This document shows positions 8,256 to 13,121 of a stretch of 13,121 nt of DNA, piece after piece (position 1 is the stretch's first letter; the number at the start of each line of letters is the position of its first letter). The notes beneath the pieces are model-generated. The model was not told the DNA's origin. It made no database searches and was given only the letters and a program-made list of their open reading frames with translations. Source of the stretch: Chloroflexota bacterium (GTDB lineage Bacteria > Chloroflexota > Dormibacteria > Aeolococcales > Aeolococcaceae). The stretch spans positions 1 to 13,121 of the forward strand of contig JAQBPI010000197.1 in the NCBI GenBank assembly GCA_028287605.1, in the 5' to 3' direction. Position numbers and translations under genes: made by a program.

Positions 8256-9557
8256 TCACCCCTCTCCGCGGGCGATCTCGACCGCCCGTCCAGCGGCCCC
8301 GCGGAAGCGGAGGTCGCGCTCGGCCGCATGCTCCAGGCGGTGGCGGTCCTCGTGGCTCAGCGTGCGGCCGGCGGCGAGGCGGTCGACCTCGCGATCGACC
8401 TGGCTGTGGTCGACCTCGATGCCCTCGGCGGCGGCCAGGGCCTCGAGCACCAGCTCCAGCTTCACCCGCATCGTCGCCGGCTCGCGGGCCTCGCCCCGGA
8501 TCTGCTCGAGGGTCTGCCCCGTGTACTCGAGGTAGCGGTCGAAGCGCATCCCCGCCTGGGCGAGGCGCGCCTCGGTGTCGCGCAGCTGGCGGTCGATCTC
8601 CCGCTCGATCATCACCTCGGGGACGTCGAACGACACCGAGTCGCGAAACGCGGTGAGCACCGCCCCCTCGTAGCGCTCGCGGTCGAGGCGCTCGGCGGTC
8701 TCGGTGAGCACCTGCTGATAGTGGGCGCGAAGCTCGTCGAGGGTCTCGCCATGCTCGTCGAGGACGGCGAGGCTGTCGTCGAGCGGCGGCAGCCTGCGCT
8801 CCTTGATGCGGTTCACGGTGATGTCGAACACCACCGTCGCGCCCCGCAGCTCCTCGGCCGAGTAGTCGTCGGGGAGCACCACCTCGCTGGAGCTGGACTC
8901 GCCGATGCTCAGCCCGAGGATGCCCTCGACCAGCCCCGGGAGGACGCGGTCGCGGTCGAGCTCGACGTCGCGCTCCTCGGGCTCGGCGACGCGCACGCCG
9001 TCCCGGCTCATGCCCAGGGTCGCGGTCACCACGTCGCCGGCCTGCGCGGGCCGGTCGGTCACCTCGACCAGCTCGGCGTGGCCCCTGCGGACCTCCTCGA
9101 GGGCGGCGTCGAGCTTCTCCTCGTCGATCTCGGTGATCTCCTCGTCGACGCGGATCGTCGAGTAGTCGCCGAGCTCGACCTCCGGCTTCACCGTCACCCT
9201 GGCCTTGAAGGTGATCGGCTTGCCGCGCTCGAAGTCGCCCACCTCGAGCTCCTCGGGGTCGCCCACCGCCTCCACCCCGGCCTGGGCGAGGGCGCGGAGG
9301 TAGAGGGTGGGGATGAGCTTGTCGGCGGCCTCGCGGCGCACCGCGTCCCAGCCGACGGCGCGCTCGACGAGGACGGCGGGGGCCTTGCCGGGACGGAACC
9401 CGGGGAGGCGCACCTGCCCGCTCAGCCGGCGCAGCGCCTGCTGGACCGCGGTGTCCACCTCGGAGGCGGGGGCCTCGACGGCGAGCTCGACCTGGGAGCC
9501 GGGTTGGGGTTCGACCGAGACGCTGAGCTCGGCTGCGCTGCTGGGAACGGAGGCCAC
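8256..9557 (-). CDS. tig: Trigger factor, ribosome-associated chaperone
   Basis: Trigger factor binds the ribosome exit tunnel and shelters nascent chains. It has 433 residues, matching the family (E. coli 432). The N-terminal ribosome-binding domain carries the signature GFRPGKAP at 53-60. A FKBP-type prolyl isomerase-like domain follows at about 150-250 ([15 protein letters not shown], then [17 protein letters not shown]). The rest is the long helical C-terminal chaperone domain, with [21 protein letters not shown] and a charged tail. The start is GTG at 9557, with GAGGAT about 7 bases upstream. The open frame continues upstream to 9683, but that part is antisense-like readthrough of the tRNA gene and is excluded. 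It sits 50 bases after tRNA-Leu and 47 bases before clpP, the common tig-clpP-clpX order. The isomerase active site looks diverged, as is frequent in this family. Confidence 0.96.
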   Translation of the reverse strand: MASVPSSAAELSVSVEPQPGSQVELAVEAPASEVDTAVQQALRRLSGQVRLPGFRPGKAPAVLVERAVGWDAVRREAADKLIPTLYLRALAQAGVEAVGDPEELEVGDFERGKPITFKARVTVKPEVELGDYSTIRVDEEITEIDEEKLDAALEEVRRGHAELVEVTDRPAQAGDVVTATLGMSRDGVRVAEPEERDVELDRDRVLPGLVEGILGLSIGESSSSEVVLPDDYSAEELRGATVVFDITVNRIKERRLPPLDDSLAVLDEHGETLDELRAHYQQVLTETAERLDRERYEGAVLTAFRDSVSFDVPEVMIEREIDRQLRDTEARLAQAGMRFDRYLEYTGQTLEQIRGEAREPATMRVKLELVLEALAAAEGIEVDHSQVDREVDRLAAGRTLSHEDRHRLEHAAERDLRFRGAAGRAVEIARGEG

Positions 9558-9607
9558 TGGAGATCCTCTACGAGGTTGCCGGCTGGGCTCACCGACGAGC
9601 ACCGCCG

Positions 9608-9689
9608 TGCGCGGACCGAGACTCGAACTCGGACGGGTCTCCCCACGGGATCCTAAGTCCCGCGCGTCTACCGGTTCCGCCATCCGCGC
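9608..9689 (-). tRNA. tRNA-Leu(UAG)
   Basis: The cloverleaf can be folded by hand. The acceptor stem GCGCGGA (9689-9683) pairs with TCCGCGC (9615-9609), with discriminator A at 9608. The D-arm contains GGTAGA. The anticodon stem CGGGA/TCCCG has loop CTTAGGA, giving anticodon UAG (plus-strand cta at 9653-9655), which reads CUA and probably other CUN leucine codons. A long variable arm (around GGGGAGACCC) marks a class II tRNA, as expected for Leu. The T-arm is CCGAG-TTCGAGT-CTCGG. The CCA end is not encoded, since the next bases are CGG. A weak -10-like TAGACT lies at 9732-9727, 38 bases upstream. It is read in the same direction as tig. Confidence 0.96.
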
Positions 9690-9796
9690 TGGGTCGGATC
9701 CCGCTGTCCGGAACGGGCGGACGGGGAGTCTAGCACCGGTGCTCGGGGAGGCCTCGGGGCGACCATGCCGGACCGGTCACGAGCTCGCCGGAGCTA

Positions 9797-9825
9797 TTGC
9801 CAGAAACCTCGATGGCCCGTAGGAT
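9797..9825 (+). promoter_or_regulatory. Candidate sigma70-type promoter of the 81-residue gene
   Basis: TTGCCA (9797-9802, 5 of 6 matches to TTGACA) is separated by exactly 17 bp from TAGGAT (9820-9825, 4 of 6 matches to TATAAT including the key T-A...T positions). A start near 9832 would leave a leader of about 100 bases before the ATG at 9932. It is the best-spaced two-box promoter I noticed in the window. Confidence 0.45.
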
Positions 9826-9837
9826 GGCCCGCACAGG

Positions 9838-9868
9838 GGGTGCTACTCCGGCGGGGGCCGGCGCACCC
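9838..9868 (+). promoter_or_regulatory. Hairpin in the leader of the 81-residue gene
   Basis: GGGTGC (9838-9843) pairs with GCACCC (9863-9868), and inside it CCGGC (9848-9852) pairs with GCCGG (9857-9861) around a GGGG loop. The two stems are joined by an uneven internal loop (TACT against C). The structure begins about 6 bases after the predicted transcription start and leaves the ribosome site at 9919-9926 free. It may stabilise the 5' end or be regulatory. No known riboswitch is recognised. Confidence 0.25.
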
Positions 9869-9931
9869 GGCAACATCCGCGGCGACGTGGACCGTCCATG
9901 GCCACGCCACCGCCGACCAGGAGGTGTGTGG

Positions 9932-10177
9932 ATGGAGCCGATTCACTTGGCCGCAACGGCCGAGGACCCGCAGCAGGTCGTTGCGAAGATCGAGCAGAGG
10001 GCGCTCCGGTTGTCAGCGCTGCTGCGGGAGATCGACAACCATCCAATCGAGCTGGCCGGAAACTTCCGCAGCCAGCTCGACGACGTTCTGGAGCTCCTCG
10101 CCTGCCGCGTGGCGGCCACCCGGGCGCTCCTCGGACATCGGACTCAGCTGCTGACCGTATCGGAGACCATGGCCTAG
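9932..10177 (+). CDS. Small helical protein of unknown function (81 residues)
   Basis: The ATG at 9932 is preceded at 5 bases by AGGAGGTG (9919-9926), a near-perfect anti-16S match, so strong translation is expected. The frame is open upstream to 9797, but the residues there are Arg/Gly-rich and lie in the leader. The product (MEPIHLAATAEDPQQVVAKI onward) is soluble and largely helical. Charged heptad-like runs at about 17-37 (VVAKIEQRALRLSALLREID) and 49-72 (FRSQLDDVLELLACRVAATR) suggest a two-helix hairpin or a dimerising bundle. There is one Cys and no membrane segment. I recognise no family. It stands alone between tRNA-Leu, which is divergent, and the convergent leuS unit, and it ends at strong hairpins. 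It could be a small regulator or stress protein, but nothing in the sequence decides that. Confidence 0.72.
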   Translation: MEPIHLAATAEDPQQVVAKIEQRALRLSALLREIDNHPIELAGNFRSQLDDVLELLACRVAATRALLGHRTQLLTVSETMA

Positions 10178-10184
10178 ACCACCT

Positions 10185-10203
10185 GCCCGGCCCGGGGCCG
10201 GGC
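10185..10203. terminator. GC-rich hairpin after the 81-residue gene
   Basis: GCCCGGC (10185-10191) and GCCGGGC (10197-10203) form a 7-bp stem around CCGGG, 8 bases after the stop codon. There is no T-run. Together with the larger hairpin just downstream it may stop transcription from the left. Confidence 0.35.
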
Positions 10204-10211
10204 GAACGGTG

Positions 10212-10248
10212 TGGTGGAGACGGCCTGGTCAGCAGGCCGTCTCCACCA
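10212..10248. terminator. Long perfect hairpin between convergent genes
   Basis: TGGTGGAGACGGCCTG (10212-10227) is the exact reverse complement of 10233-10248, giving a 16-bp perfect stem with a 5-base loop (GTCAG). It lies between the stop of the rightward 81-residue gene and the stop of the leftward 53-residue gene, where a bidirectional terminator is expected. There is no T-run on either strand, so it would be a T-less terminator or an mRNA 3'-end stabiliser. Confidence 0.55.
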
Positions 10249-10294
10249 TCGGTGGGCCCCGCGCCCTCCAGCGCCGCCCCTGTGGGCGACACCC

Positions 10295-10456
10295 TCAGCC
10301 ATCGGTCCGTGCGCGCGCCCCGATGCGTGCGCGGATCGTCACCAGCAGGGGCAGCAGGACGGCGAGGAGCCCCGCGCCCGCGGTGCCCGGCACCGCCGCC
10401 GCGCAGCCCACGGCGCTGAGCACGTGCCCGATGACCAGGCTGACCGGGCGGTTCAT
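10295..10456 (-). CDS. Small two-helix membrane protein (53 residues)
   Basis: The ATG at 10456 lies 24 bases after the leuS stop on the same strand; the gene ends in TGA at 10297-10295. The product has a short basic start (MNRPVS), a hydrophobic stretch at about 5-22 and a second at about 27-43 separated by PGTAG, then an Arg-rich tail (RARIGARARTDG). This is a helical hairpin whose termini, by the positive-inside tendency, face the cytoplasm. Codon third positions are almost all G/C, as in the neighbours. The Shine-Dalgarno is weak, so translation may depend on leuS. It is followed by the large hairpin, which could end the leuS transcript. No family is recognised. Small size keeps certainty moderate. 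Confidence 0.55.
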   Translation of the reverse strand: MNRPVSLVIGHVLSAVGCAAAVPGTAGAGLLAVLLPLLVTIRARIGARARTDG

Positions 10457-10480
10457 CTGACCACGGACCGGCGCCCGCGG

Positions 10481-12900
10481 TCAGGAGACGACGAAGTTCA
10501 CCAGCCGGTCGGGGACCGGGACCACCTTCCGCACCTGCCTCCCCTCGAGCAGCGAGGCGATCCTCGGCAGCTCGCGGGCGCGGCGCTCGAGCTCGGCCGC
10601 GTCGAGCCCGGCATCGACCTGCATCTGGTCGCGCACCCTGCCGTTCACCTGCACCACCACGGTCACCTCCCGGGCGGCGACCATGGCGGGATCGTGCTCC
10701 GGCCAGCCCGAGTCGTGGATGGACCGGCGGTGGCCGGTGCGCTCCCACAGCTCCTCGGTGATGTGCGGGGCCAGCGGGGCCAGGAGCTGGAGCAGGGTCT
10801 CGGCGTCGATCCGCCGCGCCGTCCCCTCCGCCGCCTCGCGGGAGAGGGCGTCGGAGTACTCCATCAGGAAGGCGATGGCGGTGTTGTAGCGCAGCTCCGC
10901 GTAGCGCTCGCCCACGGCGGCGATGAGCCGGTGGCGGCGGCGCTCGCGCTCGACGTCGTCGGCCTCCGACACGGGGGGGACTCCACCCGAGCCCCCCTGC
11001 TCCGCCTGCTGGGCGACCCGCCAGACCCGGTCGAGGAAGCGCGTGATGCCGCGGATGCCGTCGTCGCGGAAGTCGCCGCCCTCGGTGTAGGGGCCCAGGA
11101 ACATCAGGTAGATGCGCACCGTGTCGGCGCCGTGCCGCTCGAGGTACTCGTCGGGGTTGACGACGTTCCCCTTGCTCTTCGACATCTTGGCGCCGTTGCG
11201 GATGATCAGCCCGTGGGCGCGGAAGCGCTTGAAGGGCTCGGGGTCGGGCACCAGGCCCTGCTCGTGGAGGGCGCGCATGACGAAGCGCGAGTACATCAGG
11301 TGGAGAACGGCGTGCTCGTTGCCGCCGATGTACATGTCCACGGGCAGCCAGCGGACGGTGCGGTCGTGGTCGAAGGGGCGGTCGTCGAAGTCGGTCGACG
11401 GGTAGCGCAGGAAGTACCAGGCCGAGTCGAGGAAGGTGTCGCTGACGTCGGTCTCACGGCGCGACGGCTCTCCGCACCGGGGACAGGGCACGTTGACCCA
11501 GTCCTCGTTGGCCGCGAGCGGCGAGGCTCCCGTTCCCAGCGGCCGGAACTCCTCGACCTCGGGGAGGAGCACGGGAAGCTGGTCGTAGGGCACCCCCACC
11601 GGCCCGTGGGTGGGGCAGTGGATGATCGGGATGGGCGGGCCCCAGTAGCGCTGGCGGGAGATCAGCCAGTCGCGCAGCCGGTACTGGACGGTGGCGTCGC
11701 CCCGGCCGAGCTCGCGGAGCCGCTCGACCACCCGCACCTTCCCCTCCTGCGAGGGGGTGCCGTCGAGGTCGGCGGAGTTGAGCATCGGGCCGTCGCCGGG
11801 GTAGGCCTCGGTGGCGATGTCGCCGCCGCCGATGACCTCGACGATCGGCAGCCGGTGGGCGTGGGCGAACTGCCAGTCGCGCTGGTCGTGGGCGGGGACG
11901 GCCATGATCGCGCCGGTGCCGTAGCCGCCGAGCACGTAGGGGGCGGCCCACACCGGCAGCCGCGCGCCGGTCAGCGGATGGATCGCCACCGAGCCGAGGT
12001 CGACGCCCACCGAGAAGTCGGGCTCGTCGCCCGCGGCGGGCAGCGACGCCCGCCAGCGCTGGACGTCGGCGGCACGGTCGGGTGCGGTGAACTCGGCGAG
12101 CCTCGGGTGGTCGGCGCCGATCACCAGGAAGGTCGCGCCGTAGAGGGTGTCGGGGCGGGTGGTGAAGACGGTGACGTCGGCGCGCGCGCAGCCCTCGAGG
12201 TCGAAGCGGATGTTCGCCCCCTCGCTGCGGCCGATCCAGTTGCGCTGGGCGGTGACCGTCCGCTCCGACCAGTCGAGGTGGTCGAGGGCCTCGAGCAGCT
12301 CCTTCGCGTAACGGGTGATCTTCAGGAACCACTGGGTGAGCACGCGCTGCTCGACCACGCTGTCGCAGCGCTCGCACCGGCCGTCGATGACCTGCTCGTC
12401 GGCGAGCACGGTGAGGCACGACGGGCACCAGTTCACCGGCCCCTCGCGCTGCTCGGCGAGCCCGGCGTCGAAGAGGCGGAGGAAGATCCACTGGGTCCAG
12501 CGGTAGTAGCCGGGGTCGGTGGTGTCGACCTCGTGGTCCCAGTCGAACATCGCGCCGAGGCGCTTCAGCTGCCGCTCGCGGAAGTGGGCGACGTTGCGCG
12601 GGGTCATCCGCGCCGGGTGCTCGCCGATCCTGAGCGCGAAGTTCTCGGTGTGGATGCCGAACGCGTCGAAGCCCATCGGCTCGAAGACGGTGTCGCCGAG
12701 CAGGCGGCGGTAGCGTCCGTAGATGTCCGCGCCGGTGAAGGCGTAGACGTTGCCGACGTGGAGCCCCTCGGCCGACGGGTAGGGGAACATCATGAGGTTG
12801 TAGAAGGGCCGGGCCGGGGCGTCGAGGTCGGTGCGGTGGGCGCCGGTCTCCTCCCAGCGGCGGCGCCACTTCGCCTCCACGACGGCGTGGTCGTAGGGCC
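10481..12900 (-). CDS. leuS: Leucine--tRNA ligase, truncated at the first few codons
   Basis: This class I synthetase charges tRNA-Leu, one of which is encoded at 9608-9689. HIGH is HVGN (41-44, counted from GTG at 12880) within PYPSAEGLHVGN, and KMSKS is KMSKS (565-569). The CP1 editing domain has FTTRPDTLYGATFLV (about 239-253) and GYGTGAIMAVPAHDQRD (about 319-335). The zinc-type cysteines CPSC and CERC lie at 152-155 and 169-172. The C-terminus has VVQVNGRVRDQ and ends in NFVVS. From GTG 12880 the length is 799, with 6-7 more homologous residues upstream (PYDHAVV), a normal leucyl N-terminus. Homology stops at about 12900, so only the start codon and a few residues are missing. GTG 12880 could serve as a start but has no ribosome site. 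The body is intact; the 5' end and promoter are replaced by unrelated sequence. Confidence 0.96.
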
Positions 12901-13121
12901 AAGGTGCCCAGCCTGTACGTGGTGAACCCGGCGGTGCAGGTGAAGGACCTGCGTGAATTCATCGACTATGCCAAAAGACGCCCGGGCAAGCTCAACTACT
13001 GCTCGGCCGGCAACGGCAGCGCCGGCCACCTGGCTTTCGAGTACCTGAAGATGACGGCCAACATCTTCATGCTGCATGTGCCCTACCGCGGCACCGGCCC
13101 GCAGCTCACCGACCTGCTGGC
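12901..13121 (+). CDS. Bug/TctC-family solute-binding protein, internal fragment
   Basis: There are 73 complete codons in one open frame, starting exactly where leuS homology ends and running off the right edge. Motifs are those of the Bug (tripartite tricarboxylate transporter, TctC) periplasmic receptors: SLYVVNPAVQVKDLREFIDY, then PGKLNYCSAGNGSAGHLAFE and MLHVPYRGTGPQLTDLLA. These match the family's VVNPS, PGKLNYASAGNG and HVPYKGTAPALTDLL segments, which form much of the ligand-binding cleft. Such receptors are very numerous in Burkholderiales and related soil proteobacteria and bind carboxylates for TctAB-type carriers. The signal peptide and roughly the first 100-130 residues are absent, and no start codon or ribosome site is present. 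It is therefore a fragment, not a working gene as shown. It is probably foreign to the rest of the window. Confidence 0.88.

Noticed and set aside
8209..8259. Earlier clpP start at GTG 8259 overlapping the tig stop
   Set aside because: It adds 17 residues not typical of ClpP and would put the TATAAT box and palindrome inside coding sequence. It is kept only as a remote alternative.
9558..9683. N-terminal extension of trigger factor
   Set aside because: It reads through the tRNA-Leu gene. GTG at 9557 has a ribosome site and gives the normal family length.
10211..12925. A 904-residue rightward open frame spanning all of leuS
   Set aside because: It is the antisense shadow of leuS. In GC-rich DNA with G/C third positions, antisense frames lack stops. 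The product is a Val/Gly/Asp/His-rich string without motifs, while the minus strand has full LeuRS motifs.
12790..13077. Leftward open frame across the leuS/Bug junction
   Set aside because: It spans two unrelated sequences out of frame with leuS and antisense to the Bug-like frame, so it is a chance product of the join.
12881..13121. Genuine operon link between leuS and the TctC-like gene
   Set aside because: They are on opposite strands, both truncated at the same base, and share no regulatory DNA, so no functional link can be inferred.

Overview
The window is very GC-rich, and nearly every real gene has G or C at most third codon positions. It is mainly a housekeeping stretch of a high-GC bacterium. 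The forms of LeuRS (HVGN in place of HIGH, with a YAFTGADIYGR-type continuation), ValRS (about 870 residues) and the tig-clpP-clpX set suggest the Chloroflexota/Dormibacterota side of the Terrabacteria. That placement rests on recognition, not on a tree.

Layout. Positions 1-4306 are read leftward: a secreted or membrane-anchored protein of unknown function (4306-3716), valS (3664-1043) with its own -10 box, a two-TM double zinc-ribbon protein that overlaps the valS stop by ATGA (1046-561), and the start of a multi-spanning membrane protein resembling proton-channel subunits of complex I/Mrp antiporters, which runs off the left edge. A lipoprotein with propeller-like SPDG repeats (4394-5509) is read rightward, divergent from that block. 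Positions 5510-6177 look rearranged: a leftward reading frame with no start codon meets, head to head, a short rightward orphan DUF5753 protein that has a strong ribosome binding site but no HTH domain.

Positions 6233-9689 are read leftward: tRNA-Leu(UAG), tig, clpP, clpX, i.e. nascent-chain folding followed by the ClpXP protease. clpP appears to have its own leaderless promoter (TATAAT next to the ATG) with a 12-bp palindrome just upstream. A rightward 81-residue protein of unknown function (9932-10177) has a good sigma70-type promoter, a hairpin-containing leader and a near-ideal Shine-Dalgarno. Convergent to it is leuS (leftward, stop at 10481), followed by a 53-residue two-TM protein. Two strong hairpins (10185-10248) separate the converging units.

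At about 12900 the sequence changes character. leuS is cut within its first few codons, and on the opposite strand an internal fragment of a Bug/TctC-family solute-binding protein begins at the same point and runs off the right edge. Both genes lack their 5' ends at one point with no intergenic DNA, so a chimeric contig join is the leading explanation. I see no clear new multi-gene system. The most useful leads are this junction, the DUF5753 scar, the clpP promoter region and the small genes at 9932-10177, 561-1046 and 10295-10456.
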